Of a stretch of 30,423 bases of DNA, positions 13,346 through 22,594 are shown in pieces. Under the pieces are notes generated by a model. It was not told where the DNA came from. It saw nothing but the letters and a program-made list of their open reading frames with translations, and ran no database searches. A program made the translations under genes and the position numbers. Positions within the stretch are counted from its first letter, which is position 1; each line of letters starts with the position of its first letter. Origin of the DNA: JBOHTO01 sp050733695 (GTDB taxonomy: Bacteria > Gemmatimonadota > Gemmatimonadetes > Gemmatimonadales > Gemmatimonadaceae); assembly GCA_050733695.1 (NCBI GenBank), contig JBOHTO010000080.1:1-30423 (forward strand). The letters run 5' to 3'.

Positions 13346-15617
13346 TCGGACCATAGCGAGAGGCGAGGCCGCCACCTTCGCCAGCGAAGGGCTCGCCGAG
13401 CTTCTCGCCGCGATAGCGGAGGCAGGGGACTTCGCTTCGGCGGGGCTCTTCTTCCTCGAACAGATGGCGATCGGGGCCGGCGCCTCGCGGGGTTGCCTGC
13501 TCGGGCTGAATCCCGCAGGGAGTGCACTGGAGATCGTCGCGTGCATGGGCGTCGATCGCGTGGGCCTAGAGGTACCGGTAGACGATCTCTCGCACCCGCT
13601 GGTGCTTTCGCTCCTCGCGCTGGTACCCGTGAGCTGCCCCGACGCGGCCGCCACTCCCGCCGGGTTCCCGTTCGAACGCTGGACAGCCGTTCCTTTCCCG
13701 AAGCCGCGCGAATCGCGAACCGGGCCGCTGCTCGATGAGGGTCGTGCGAGATCGCTGGCAGGCGCAGCCGGTATACGCGTACTGAACGCGAGCGGCCGCG
13801 CGAGACGGCTGGGGCATGCCGGCAGTGGTGTGCTGCTCCTCGACTCCGTCCCTTCCGATCCGGTGATCGCCTCGCTCGCCGACACCGCGATGCTCGCCGG
13901 GCCGGTGCTCTCGCGCATGGCCTCGCTCGACGATCTGCGCCGTGCCGGCCAGCGGCTGGATCAGCAACGGGCTCTGCTGACATCGATCGTGAACGCGCTG
14001 CCAGATCCGATAATCATCACTGACAACTCCAACGACATCGTGGTCCAGAACGCGCGCGCCGAGCATCTGCTGTCGTTCAGCGATGCCCACTCGGAGGGGC
14101 GCCGGCGGGCGGTGGAGATCAACAACCTGCTGTTCACGTCCTTTCTCTCCAAGGCCGTCATGGCCGGCGGAGTTACGAGCGGATCGCGCGAGCTCAACCT
14201 GGTCGATCCCGATGAGGGAACTGATCTGCTCTTCGAGGTACTGGCACATCCGCTCCCGGTGGGCGGTGGCCACACAGCGTCCTATGTATCGGTGCTGCGC
14301 GATGTAACGGATCTCAAGCGCGCCTCCAATGAGCTGGAGCGAGAGCTCCTGCGGGGTCGACTCGCACAGATGGATGCGACGCGCGAGCGGGACCGCCTGA
14401 ACCTGATCCTCGAGAACGTGGCCGATCCGATCCTCGTGACCGACGACCGCTCGAACATCATTCTCATGAACAGGCACGCCGAGGCGCTGCTGCAGGCCGG
14501 GGAGGATTCAGGAGATCGCCGGCGCGCGGCGGCGGTGCGTGGCAACGACACGAGAGTGACGACGTTCATCTCCGAATTCGCACTGGCCAGTGACCTTGCC
14601 CGGCGTGAGCAGATGGGCCTGATCCACCCGGCCAGCGGCCGCGCGCTCCCGATCGAGATCGTATCCGGCAAGATCATGAATGAGCGGGGAGAGCCGCTCG
14701 CAATTGTATCCGTGCTCCACGACCTGACGAAACAGGCGGAGAACGACAGGCTGTACGCCGAGTTGAAGAAGTTCAGCAGCGAGCTCGAACAACGCGTTCA
14801 GGATGCGACGTCGGACCTGGCCGAACAGAATGCAAGGCTGCAGTGGCAGTCTCGCGAGCTTGAGAAGGCAAATCGGCTCAAGTCGGAATTCCTCGCCAGC
14901 ATGTCGCATGAGCTGCGAACGCCGATCAACGCCCTCATCGGCTACACGGCCCTCATGCTCGACCGCATCTACGGCGATCTCACTCCCAAGCAGGAAGACG
15001 GACTGAAGCGCATCCAGGCATCGGCGCAGCACCTGCTGGCCCTGATCAACGACATCCTCGACCTTGCCAGGATCGAGGCGGGGAAGATGCCCCTGCATCT
15101 CGACGAGGTCGCGCTGCCACTGCTCGTGAGCGAGATCAACCAGCAGATCGAACCGATGGTCCGCAAGAAGGCGCTCGACTACCGTGTCGTGATCGCGAGC
15201 GACGCCCCGGTGATGATCACCGATCGGATCAAGGTCAAGCAGATCCTGCTCAACCTTCTCTCCAACGCCGCGAAGTTCACACCGAAGGGGCACGTCGCGC
15301 TCGAGATCACTCCGGTCGGCGATGTCGTGCAGTTCGACGTCACGGATACCGGCATCGGGATCGACTCAAAGGATCTCGATGCGATATGGGAGGACTTCCG
15401 GCAGCTCGACCAGTCGCGCACACGGGAGTACGGCGGCACCGGCCTGGGGCTGAGCATCACGCGCAAGCTGGTGGCCCGGCTTGGTGGCACGATATCGGCG
15501 CGGAGCCGTTTCGGCTCGGGCACGACCTTCTCCGTGACGCTTCCGGCCGTCACCCCAGCGTCGGATGGGGTGCTGCCGGTGGCAGTCGACGCACTGCCTG
15601 TCGTCAATCCGCGTTGA
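13290..15617 (+). CDS. Soluble GAF-PAS-PAS histidine kinase overlapping gvpA
   Basis: Up to 775 residues; start uncertain between GTG 13290 (GGAGAG 11 bases upstream) and TTG 13326, both inside gvpA. Domains in order: a GAF-like region (about 30-210), PAS 1 (about 228-340, VNALPDPIIITDN), PAS 2 (about 370-480, ENVADPILVTDD), a coiled coil, HisKA with phospho-acceptor His540 in MSHELRTPINALIGY, and HATPase_c with N box LLNLLSNAAKF, DTGIGI and GGTGLGLSI. No transmembrane segment or receiver domain is visible, so it is a cytoplasmic sensor. No response regulator lies in the window. The 20- to 56-base overlap with gvpA suggests it is co-translated with the vesicle genes and may adjust their expression. 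Confidence 0.9.
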   Translation: MCSERTRSLSGGLSSSTGDRTIARGEAATFASEGLAELLAAIAEAGDFASAGLFFLEQMAIGAGASRGCLLGLNPAGSALEIVACMGVDRVGLEVPVDDLSHPLVLSLLALVPVSCPDAAATPAGFPFERWTAVPFPKPRESRTGPLLDEGRARSLAGAAGIRVLNASGRARRLGHAGSGVLLLDSVPSDPVIASLADTAMLAGPVLSRMASLDDLRRAGQRLDQQRALLTSIVNALPDPIIITDNSNDIVVQNARAEHLLSFSDAHSEGRRRAVEINNLLFTSFLSKAVMAGGVTSGSRELNLVDPDEGTDLLFEVLAHPLPVGGGHTASYVSVLRDVTDLKRASNELERELLRGRLAQMDATRERDRLNLILENVADPILVTDDRSNIILMNRHAEALLQAGEDSGDRRRAAAVRGNDTRVTTFISEFALASDLARREQMGLIHPASGRALPIEIVSGKIMNERGEPLAIVSVLHDLTKQAENDRLYAELKKFSSELEQRVQDATSDLAEQNARLQWQSRELEKANRLKSEFLASMSHELRTPINALIGYTALMLDRIYGDLTPKQEDGLKRIQASAQHLLALINDILDLARIEAGKMPLHLDEVALPLLVSEINQQIEPMVRKKALDYRVVIASDAPVMITDRIKVKQILLNLLSNAAKFTPKGHVALEITPVGDVVQFDVTDTGIGIDSKDLDAIWEDFRQLDQSRTREYGGTGLGLSITRKLVARLGGTISARSRFGSGTTFSVTLPAVTPASDGVLPVAVDALPVVNPR

Positions 15618-15641
15618 CAGCACGCCGGGTCGGAGTAGATT
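15614..15641 (+). promoter_or_regulatory. Putative sigma-70 promoter of the purA operon
   Basis: TTGACA (15614-15619) is a perfect -35 box embedded in the stop codon of the kinase gene. TAGATT (15636-15641) is a 4/6 -10 box at a 16-base spacing. Predicted transcription start is near 15648, exactly where the terminator hairpin begins. Confidence 0.55.
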
Positions 15642-15647
15642 GCATCC

Positions 15648-15680
15648 ACGCCCCGCACCTCGCCGGGGCGTTTTTCTTTT
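15648..15680 (+). terminator. Intrinsic terminator after the gas vesicle/kinase operon
   Basis: ACGCCCCG (15648-15655) and CGGGGCGT (15664-15671) form a perfect 8-bp stem with an 8-base loop, followed by a T-rich run (TTTTCTTTT). It ends transcription of the kinase gene and probably of the upstream gvp unit. It also sits at the 5' end of the transcript predicted from the promoter at 15614-15641. Confidence 0.85.
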
Positions 15681-15722
15681 CGATCAGCTCGCGGGCGGAG
15701 GTTCCGTCGCGACGGGAGCGGA

Positions 15723-17015
15723 ATGTTCGACCAGAAGCGGCGTACGGTGGTCGTGGTTGGCGCACAATGGGGCGATGAGGGGAAGGGCAAGCTCGTGGAC
15801 GTGCTCGCCGAGCGCGCCGACTGGGTGGTGCGCTACCAGGGTGGCGCCAACGCCGGCCATACGGTCCACATCGGCGATGTCTCCGTAGTGCTGCATCAGA
15901 TCCCCAGCGGGATTCTGCACGGTGGTGTCCGCTGTGCCATAGGCAACGGTGTGGTGCTCGATCCCGACACGCTCTTCACCGAGATCGATGAGCTCGTGCG
16001 CGATGGCGTGGACGTGGAGGGGCGCCTTTACGTGAGCGACCGCGCGCACCTCGTCCTCCCGTACCACAAGCTGCTCGACTCCGAGAGTTCGGCGAGTCGC
16101 GAGATCGGGACCACGGGTCGCGGAATCGGGCCGGCCTACGAGGACAAGATCGCGCGCCGGGGCGTTCGCGTGCTGGACCTGCGGCATCCGGAACGGCTGC
16201 ACCAGCTCGTCGCACGCGCTGTGGAGCATGCCAACACGCAACTCGCACACTTCGGCAGCGACCGCCGGGTGGATGTGGGCGATACGATGCAGATGCTCGA
16301 GCGCCTCGCGCCCCGCCTGCTTCCCATGGCCGAGGACGTTGGTCTCGCTGTCAACCGCGCCGCTCTGGGTGGCGCCGCGATCCTGCTCGAGGGCGCCCAG
16401 GGGTCACTGCTCGACATCGATCATGGAACGTACCCCTTCGTGACGTCGAGCACGACGACATCGGGCGGAGCGGCAGTCGGGGCGGGGATCGCTCCGACGA
16501 TGATCGATGCCGTGGTCGGCGTGGTGAAGGCATATACCACGCGGGTTGGAAACGGCCCGCTGCCCACCGAGTTCGACGAGCCGCTGGCGGACCGTGTTCG
16601 CAAGCTGGGCAACGAGTTCGGGGCCACAACCGGCCGACCACGGCGGTGCGGATGGTTCGATGCCGTGGTCGTCCGCTACGCAACGCGGATCAACGGGCTG
16701 AGCGACCTTGCCGTGACCAAGCTCGACGTGCTCGACACGCTGGAGCGAATCGCGATATGCACAGGTTACGAGGCGGCGGGCACGGTGCACAGCGACTTCC
16801 CGGGCGATATCGCCGAACTCGACGGCGTCGTGCCGCGCTACGAATGGTTCGACGGCTGGCAGACGTCCACGGCGGGGGCGCGGCGACTCGATGGGCTCCC
16901 GTCGAACGCGCGGCGCTACCTGGACCGCATCGAGGAGCTCGTGGGTGCGCCGATCTCGTTCGTCAGCGTGGGTACGCGTCGCGATCAGATAATCGGCCTC
17001 CCCGGCACGCCGTGA
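15723..17015 (+). CDS. purA: Adenylosuccinate synthetase
   Basis: Catalyses GTP-dependent condensation of IMP and aspartate to adenylosuccinate, the first committed step to AMP. 430 residues, the normal length. The N-terminal GAQWGDEGKGKLVD (catalytic Asp and P-loop), NAGHTV (catalytic His), GTTGRGIGPAYEDK-type loop and the C-terminal VSVGTRRDQII guanine-binding motif are all present. GGGAG at 15714-15718 precedes the ATG. It heads an operon whose next three genes are joined by 4-base overlaps; a promoter and terminator hairpin lie just upstream. Identity is secure. Confidence 0.97.
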   Translation: MFDQKRRTVVVVGAQWGDEGKGKLVDVLAERADWVVRYQGGANAGHTVHIGDVSVVLHQIPSGILHGGVRCAIGNGVVLDPDTLFTEIDELVRDGVDVEGRLYVSDRAHLVLPYHKLLDSESSASREIGTTGRGIGPAYEDKIARRGVRVLDLRHPERLHQLVARAVEHANTQLAHFGSDRRVDVGDTMQMLERLAPRLLPMAEDVGLAVNRAALGGAAILLEGAQGSLLDIDHGTYPFVTSSTTTSGGAAVGAGIAPTMIDAVVGVVKAYTTRVGNGPLPTEFDEPLADRVRKLGNEFGATTGRPRRCGWFDAVVVRYATRINGLSDLAVTKLDVLDTLERIAICTGYEAAGTVHSDFPGDIAELDGVVPRYEWFDGWQTSTAGARRLDGLPSNARRYLDRIEELVGAPISFVSVGTRRDQIIGLPGTP

Positions 17016-18046
17016 TCCTTGCACCGCCGGATGGGAGAGAGCGCAGTGGCAGCGTCGACGTCGCCATCGTCGGAGCGGGGCCCTGCGGCCTCGCGACGGC
17101 GATAGCGGCGGGCAGGCAAGGTCTGTCGGCCGTGGTCTTCGACGCATCGTGCGTCGTGAGCTCGATCGCCCGATATCCCGTTTATACGACGTTCTTCTCG
17201 AGCGGCGAGAAGCTGTCCATTGGTGACATCCCCTTCGTTGTGGCCGGGGACAAGCCGACGCGGCGGGACGCGCTCGCCTATTATCGCGCGGTCTCGACGC
17301 ATTACGGGCTGGTGCTTCGCCAGTACGAGCCGGTGGTCGCGATCCGGCGCGCCGAAGACAGCTTCATCGTCCGCTCGCGTCCGGAATCCGGCGACCCGGT
17401 CGAGCTGCGAGCATCCGCGATCGTCATCGCAACGGGAGCATTCGGCAGGGAGAACCGCCTGGGTGTGCCGGGCGAGGACCTGTCGCACGTCGCGCATCTC
17501 TTCCGCGAGGGGCACGAGGCCTTCGATAGGGACGCCGTCGTCGTGGGCGGCGGGAACTCGGCGGCCGAGGCTGCGCTCGAGCTGTATCGCTCCGGCGCGC
17601 GCGTCACGCTCGTACACTTCGAGGGGGAACTCGACAGGCGGGTGAAACCGTGGGTTGGCCCGGACCTGACGAATCGGATCGCGGACGGCGACATTGCCGT
17701 GCGCTGGCAATCGAGGGTCCGCGCGATCGAGCCGGGTGCCGTCGTGCTGGATACGGCTGCCGGCGGTGAGCGCCTCGCGGCCAGCCACGTATATCTTCTC
17801 ACCGGGCACATGCCCGATGTGCGGCTGCTGAACGATCTCGGAGCGCGAATCGACCCCGGGACCGGCGTTCCGGAACACGATCCGGCCACGATGCAGACTA
17901 CCGTCCCTGGTGTGTACATCGCGGGCGTGCTATCGGGCGGGTTCGATGCGAACAGGATATTCATAGAGAACGGACGCCACCACGGCACGCTGATCGCGTC
18001 GCATCTCTCGGCGCGCCATGGGGCGTCAGTCGCTGCACAACGATGA
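17012..18046 (+). CDS. YpdA-family FAD/NAD(P)-dependent oxidoreductase
   Basis: 344 residues from GTG 17012, overlapping the purA stop (GTGA). The FAD-binding motif is VAIVGAGPCGLATAIAAG with the conserved Cys (GPCGL) of the YpdA/Bdr family; a second Rossmann motif VVGGGNSAAEAALEL binds NAD(P)H. Other family motifs follow: YPVYTTFFSSGEKLSIGDIPF, then PTRRDALAYYR. In Firmicutes YpdA reduces bacillithiol disulfide, so this gene hints at bacillithiol or a related low-molecular-weight thiol. No thiol biosynthesis genes are in the window, so the substrate is inference. A generic thioredoxin-reductase-like activity is the alternative, but the thioredoxin reductase CxxC is absent. Confidence 0.87.
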   Translation: MILAPPDGRERSGSVDVAIVGAGPCGLATAIAAGRQGLSAVVFDASCVVSSIARYPVYTTFFSSGEKLSIGDIPFVVAGDKPTRRDALAYYRAVSTHYGLVLRQYEPVVAIRRAEDSFIVRSRPESGDPVELRASAIVIATGAFGRENRLGVPGEDLSHVAHLFREGHEAFDRDAVVVGGGNSAAEAALELYRSGARVTLVHFEGELDRRVKPWVGPDLTNRIADGDIAVRWQSRVRAIEPGAVVLDTAAGGERLAASHVYLLTGHMPDVRLLNDLGARIDPGTGVPEHDPATMQTTVPGVYIAGVLSGGFDANRIFIENGRHHGTLIASHLSARHGASVAAQR

Positions 18047-19413
18047 GTCCAATGCCGACAAGCACATATCCCGATGTGATGGAGAAGCTCGTATCGCTGT
18101 GCAAGCGACGCGGCTTCATCTTCCAGTCTTCCGAGATATACGGCGGCACGGGCTCGGTGTGGGACTACGGACCGCTGGGCGTCGAGCTGAAGAGAAATCT
18201 TCAGGATCGCTGGTGGCACACGATGGTTCGCACCCGCAACGACATCGAGGGGCTGGATGCGGCGATTCTGATGCACCCGCGCGTGTGGGAGGCGAGCGGC
18301 CACGTGACCGGGTTCGTCGATCCACTCGTGGACTGCCGCAACTGCAAGCGCCGCTTCAGGGCGGATGACGCGACGATCAAGGGCGAGCCGGGCACGCCCG
18401 AGTCGCAGTGCCCTTCATGCGGGATGCGCGGAACGCTCGGCGCCCCGCGGCAGTTCAACCTCATGTTCAGGACGTTCATGGGACCCGTGGAGGACAGCGC
18501 GTCCACGGTCTATCTGCGCCCCGAAACCGCCCAGGGCACGTACGTCAACTTTCTCAACGTCCAACAGTCGACGAGGCAGAAGATACCGTTCGGGATCGCC
18601 CAGATCGGCAAGGCCTTCCGGAACGAGATCACGCCCGGGAACTTCATCTTCCGGACACGCGAGTTCGAGCAGATGGAGATGCAGTTCTTCGTCGAGCCCG
18701 GTACGGACATGCGCTGGTTCGAGTACTGGAAGGCAGAGCGGATGGCGTGGCACGCGGCGCTCGGCCTGACGCGCGACCGGCTCCGGTTCCATGAGCATGC
18801 TCCCGATGAGCTGGCCCACTACGCGCGCGCGGCGTTCGATATCCAGTTCGACTTCGGCGGGTCGCTCGGCTTCCAGGAGATCGAGGGTGTGCACAATCGC
18901 GGCGACTTCGATCTCACGCAGCACCAGACGTTCTCGGGGAAGAAGCTGGAGTACTTCGATCAGCCGAACAACAGGCGTTACGTTCCGTTTGTCGTGGAGA
19001 CGGCGGTGGGCCCGAACCGGACGCTCCTTGCGCTGCTCGTCGATGCGTACCGCGAGGAATCGGTGGAGGGTGAGAGCGAGGGGCGCACCGTCCTGCGGCT
19101 GCGCCCGGCGCTCGCACCCATCAAGGCGGGAGTCTTCCCGCTCGTGAAGAAGGACGGGATGCCCGAGATGGCACAGCGGCTCGCAGCCGAGCTGCGGCCG
19201 GCGTTCCCGATTTTCCTTGATGACTCCGGCGCGATCGGAAGACGCTACCGCCGGCAGGATGAGATCGGAACCCCATTCTGCATCACCGTCGATGGCCAGT
19301 CGGTCGCCGACGGGACTGTCACTGTCCGTGACCGCGACACGCTGCAGCAGGAGCGCGTGGCGGCGAGCGACGTCGCGTCCCACATACTCGAGCGCATGGG
19401 AAGGGAGACATGA
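18043..19413 (+). CDS. glyS: Glycyl-tRNA synthetase (single-chain, dimeric type)
   Basis: Class II synthetase charging tRNA-Gly, 456 residues, the alpha2 type found in archaea, eukaryotes and some bacteria rather than the alpha2-beta2 type. It opens with a VSLCKRRGFIFQSSEIYGG segment, then YGPLGVELK. Zinc-ribbon cysteines are seen in CRNC and CPSC near residues 97-128. Class II motif 2 is present as FRNEITPGNFIFRTREFEQMEMQ, and the C-terminal anticodon-binding domain begins around APIKAGVFPLVKK. ATGA overlap with the YpdA-like gene. Identity is secure; some databases name this form glyQS. Confidence 0.96.
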   Translation: MSPMPTSTYPDVMEKLVSLCKRRGFIFQSSEIYGGTGSVWDYGPLGVELKRNLQDRWWHTMVRTRNDIEGLDAAILMHPRVWEASGHVTGFVDPLVDCRNCKRRFRADDATIKGEPGTPESQCPSCGMRGTLGAPRQFNLMFRTFMGPVEDSASTVYLRPETAQGTYVNFLNVQQSTRQKIPFGIAQIGKAFRNEITPGNFIFRTREFEQMEMQFFVEPGTDMRWFEYWKAERMAWHAALGLTRDRLRFHEHAPDELAHYARAAFDIQFDFGGSLGFQEIEGVHNRGDFDLTQHQTFSGKKLEYFDQPNNRRYVPFVVETAVGPNRTLLALLVDAYREESVEGESEGRTVLRLRPALAPIKAGVFPLVKKDGMPEMAQRLAAELRPAFPIFLDDSGAIGRRYRRQDEIGTPFCITVDGQSVADGTVTVRDRDTLQQERVAASDVASHILERMGRET

Positions 19414-20948
19414 GCGACCTCACGCTGGACGACCTGCGCTCCGGCGGCCAGGAGTTCATGGAAGAGGTGTCGCGCGAGTACTATCGCGCGCATGCGGGAT
19501 TGAAGAGCACGGCCGAGCTCCAACCCATATACGAGCGGCACGCACGCGTGCTGGGTGACGAGGCGCTGGCGCTCGCGCGCGATGCTTTCATCGAGACGAC
19601 GAAGGACGGTCCGGAGTCGAGCGAGGAGCGGCGATCTGCTCGCGTTCTGCTGGAATGGCAGGTGGAATCGCAGGCTGCGCGGGTTCTCGCGTCGCAGGAC
19701 GAACGCGAAATTGCCTGGGAGTCGCAGGCTGTCCTGCGTCTGGCTGATGGCAGCAGCATGCCATATCAACGTGCGGTCATCGCGCTGGCAAACTCGGAAG
19801 AGCACGCCGAGCGCATAGCGATCGACGTGGCTCGCGCAACGCTCGTCGCGCGCGAACTGGCGCCCCTGAAGCGGGAGCGGCTCGAGCAGGAACGGAGCTT
19901 CATCGAGGGGCTGGGAATAGCGCCCGGGTACAACGCGACCTTCCAGGCCGTGAGCGGCATAGATCTCGATGCGCTCGCCGGGGAATGCGAAGGGTTTCTC
20001 GCCGATACGCAGGCGATGTGGGATGAGGTGCACCCCCGCTTCCTGCGCGATGCGCTTGGCCTTGACCCCGGCGAAGCCACGCGCGCCGATGCGCTCGCCC
20101 TTTTCCGTGGCCGGCAGTTCGACCGCTTCTTCCCCTCCGCATTGATGCAGCGCTCGATCCTGCAGCAGTCTCGTGACATGGGAATGGATCCCGACGCTGC
20201 TGGCCGTGTGTGCTTCGACGTCGGGGAACGCGAGGGCAAGCGTCCGCGGGCCTTCTGCGCGCCGGTTCGCGTGCCGGATGAGGTCTACCTGGTGATGCGG
20301 CCGCATGGTGGGCAGTCGGACTACATCACCTTTCTGCACGAGCTGGGACACGCGCTTCATTTCGCCTTCATGCGACCCGATCTGCCTTTCGAGTTCCGCT
20401 GGCTCGGCGACAACTCCGTCACCGAATCATACGCGATGCTGTACGATCATTTCATGAAGAATCGCGGCTGGCTGCTGCGCTACACGGAGCTCAAGCGGAA
20501 GGATGTGGATGGATTCATCAGGTCGGCCGGATACGAGGAACTCCACTTCGTTCGCCGCTACGCGGCCAAGCTCCTGTACGAGCGCGACCTGTATGCCGGT
20601 CGCACGGCCTGGGATTCCCTTCCCGATCTCTATGTCGACCGCCTGAGTGGAGCGACGACGTTCCAGTACCAGCGTGCCGACGCATTCGTCGACGTTGATC
20701 CGCGTTTCTACGCGGCGCGCTATGTTCGCGCCTGGCAGCTCCAGGCGCTTCTGGCCGAAGCGCTCGTCGACCGTTTTGACGAGGACTGGTTCAGGAATCC
20801 TGCTGCTGGTCCATGGATCGTCGAGCAGCTTTTCGCAGAAGGGCAGCGCGAGCTCGGCAGCGAGCTGGCCGAGCGCGTATCGGGGCGAGTGCTTTCGTTT
20901 CGTCCGCTCATCAGCGCGATCGAGCAGAACCTGGGGGGGAATGCGTGA
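19410..20948 (+). CDS. M3-like zinc metallopeptidase (oligoendopeptidase family)
   Basis: 512 residues, coupled to glyS by an ATGA overlap. The zinc-binding HELGH motif lies at about residues 310-314 in TFLHELGHALHFAF, and the third ligand Glu sits about 25 residues later in VTESYAMLYDHF, as in M3/M32-type gluzincins. A long helical N-terminal half precedes the catalytic part. M3 enzymes hydrolyse short peptides in the cytoplasm and release from proteolysis. It is shorter than classical oligoendopeptidase F (about 600), so I give family only. No signal peptide is seen. About 140 bases without a gene follow. Confidence 0.85.
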   Translation: MSDLTLDDLRSGGQEFMEEVSREYYRAHAGLKSTAELQPIYERHARVLGDEALALARDAFIETTKDGPESSEERRSARVLLEWQVESQAARVLASQDEREIAWESQAVLRLADGSSMPYQRAVIALANSEEHAERIAIDVARATLVARELAPLKRERLEQERSFIEGLGIAPGYNATFQAVSGIDLDALAGECEGFLADTQAMWDEVHPRFLRDALGLDPGEATRADALALFRGRQFDRFFPSALMQRSILQQSRDMGMDPDAAGRVCFDVGEREGKRPRAFCAPVRVPDEVYLVMRPHGGQSDYITFLHELGHALHFAFMRPDLPFEFRWLGDNSVTESYAMLYDHFMKNRGWLLRYTELKRKDVDGFIRSAGYEELHFVRRYAAKLLYERDLYAGRTAWDSLPDLYVDRLSGATTFQYQRADAFVDVDPRFYAARYVRAWQLQALLAEALVDRFDEDWFRNPAAGPWIVEQLFAEGQRELGSELAERVSGRVLSFRPLISAIEQNLGGNA

Positions 20949-21090
20949 CTGGCCGATCGCGCCACCAGGGAACACGCCGCGAGCGAATCGGGCGAGTCGC
21001 CCGTGCTCGGGGTGCGTGATTCCGGCGCCACGGTATCGACGGTGATGCCGTCGCCATCGCGGCTGGCCGCCATGTATCCTCACGACTAGA

Positions 21091-22470
21091 TTGGCCCCCG
21101 TGCGAAAGCGTCCCCGCCCCGTTGGTTTCGCCGCGCGCATACCGTCGCTCACACCCGTCCCTTCCGGCGATACGGCAGTACGGGAGCTGGTGGCAGTGCG
21201 CGAGATCGTGCATGCCTTTCTGACCGCCGACCGGCCGGAAGAGGTCTTCCAGTTCGCGCTCGAGCGCGTGAGCCCCATAGCAGGCGCGACGTTCGCTTCC
21301 GTCTATCTCATCGACGGCGCATCCGAACTCATGAAGCTCGTGGCCGCGTACAACTGGCCCGCGCAGTATCGCCCTTTTCTAGGCGAGATGCGCGTGCGCC
21401 TCGGGTCGGGGCCGAGTGGCGAGGCGGCGAGCGAGCGGCGTGCGATCCAGGTGCCCGATGTGATGGCGGACCCGGCGCTCGCGGACTGGCAGGAAGTGGC
21501 ACGGGAGCTCGGGTTCCGTGCTCTCATCGCGCTGCCGCTGCAGACCGGGAATCGCGTGCTCGGCGCGGTGACATTCTACTTTGCCGACGCGGGCGGATTC
21601 GGATCGGAGACGCGCGGACTGCTGCGCATCGCGGCCGATCAGATGGCGGCGACGGCGGAAAAGGCGGCGTTGATCGAGGACCTGCGCCGGGCGAACGCGG
21701 CACTCACGGAATCAAACGCGGAGCTCGAGCGACAGTATGTTGCCGTTCTCGAGGCGAGACGCGTGAAGGACGAGTTTCTGGCCAACATATCGCACGAATT
21801 GCGCACGCCGCTCACGGCAGTCATGGGTTACACGTCGCTAATGCACGACGGGCTCGTGGGCCCTCTCACCGGCGATCAGAGCACGACGGTCGCGCAGGTG
21901 AAGGTCGCGAGCGAACGGCTGCTGGAGCTCATAGAGGATCTGCTGGAGCTGACGACACTGAGGCGCGGCGAGCTCGAGGTGTCCGTCGAGGAGTTCGACG
22001 CACGCGATGCGATGCGCCAGGCGGTGGGCGCCACCTCCGACCGGCACGACCGTGTGTCGCTCCGGATCGACGAGCCACCGATGTTGCTTCCGCCACTTCG
22101 GACGGACCGCAAGAAAGTCGTGAAGATCCTGAGCAATCTCCTGAGTAACGCATTCAAGTTCACGGAGGAGGGTGAGGTTAGCGTAGGCGTCGCGGTGCGC
22201 GACGGCTGGGCGAGATTCCAGGTACATGACACCGGCATCGGTATCGCAGCGGAAGCGCAACGGCTCATATTCGAGGAGTTCTATCAGGTCGACGGTTCCG
22301 CGACACGATCGTACGGGGGGTCGGGCCTCGGCCTCGCGCTAGCCCGGCGCCTCGCCCGGCTTCTGGGCGGCGACATCGAGCTGATATCGCGGTCGGGCGA
22401 GGGGACATCGGTGACACTTGCGCTTCCGCTCGAGTATGCGAGTCGCGGGGCGTCGCGCGCAGGCGGTTGA
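21091..22470 (+). CDS. Soluble GAF-domain histidine kinase
   Basis: 459 residues; start either TTG 21091 or GTG 21100, neither with a clear ribosome site. N-terminal GAF domain about 30-190 (REIVHAFLTADRPEEVF, then FRALIALPLQTGNRVLGAVTFYF). A coiled coil follows (ALIEDLRRANAALTESNAELE), then HisKA with His235 in NISHELRTPLTAVMGY, and HATPase_c with N box ILSNLLSNAFKF, DTGIGI and GGSGLGLAL. No transmembrane segment or receiver domain. It resembles the kinase following gvpA but has one GAF rather than GAF-PAS-PAS. Partner regulator and signal are unknown. Confidence 0.92.
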   Translation: MAPVRKRPRPVGFAARIPSLTPVPSGDTAVRELVAVREIVHAFLTADRPEEVFQFALERVSPIAGATFASVYLIDGASELMKLVAAYNWPAQYRPFLGEMRVRLGSGPSGEAASERRAIQVPDVMADPALADWQEVARELGFRALIALPLQTGNRVLGAVTFYFADAGGFGSETRGLLRIAADQMAATAEKAALIEDLRRANAALTESNAELERQYVAVLEARRVKDEFLANISHELRTPLTAVMGYTSLMHDGLVGPLTGDQSTTVAQVKVASERLLELIEDLLELTTLRRGELEVSVEEFDARDAMRQAVGATSDRHDRVSLRIDEPPMLLPPLRTDRKKVVKILSNLLSNAFKFTEEGEVSVGVAVRDGWARFQVHDTGIGIAAEAQRLIFEEFYQVDGSATRSYGGSGLGLALARRLARLLGGDIELISRSGEGTSVTLALPLEYASRGASRAGG

Positions 22471-22594
22471 GTGGAGCATGGACGCGGTGACCCGCCCTCC
22501 CAGTTGTCGCCCGGCTCACGCGATGTGAACTTCCGTCGTTGGCCGGTCAGGTGGGACGCCACCCCGACCGACCCCCAGACTTCCCCAGACCACA

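Noticed and set aside
21037..21053. Small hairpin CGACGG-TGATG-CCGTCG between the M3 peptidase and the GAF kinase as a terminator
   Set aside because: Only a 6-bp stem and no T-run follows; likely chance in GC-rich DNA.
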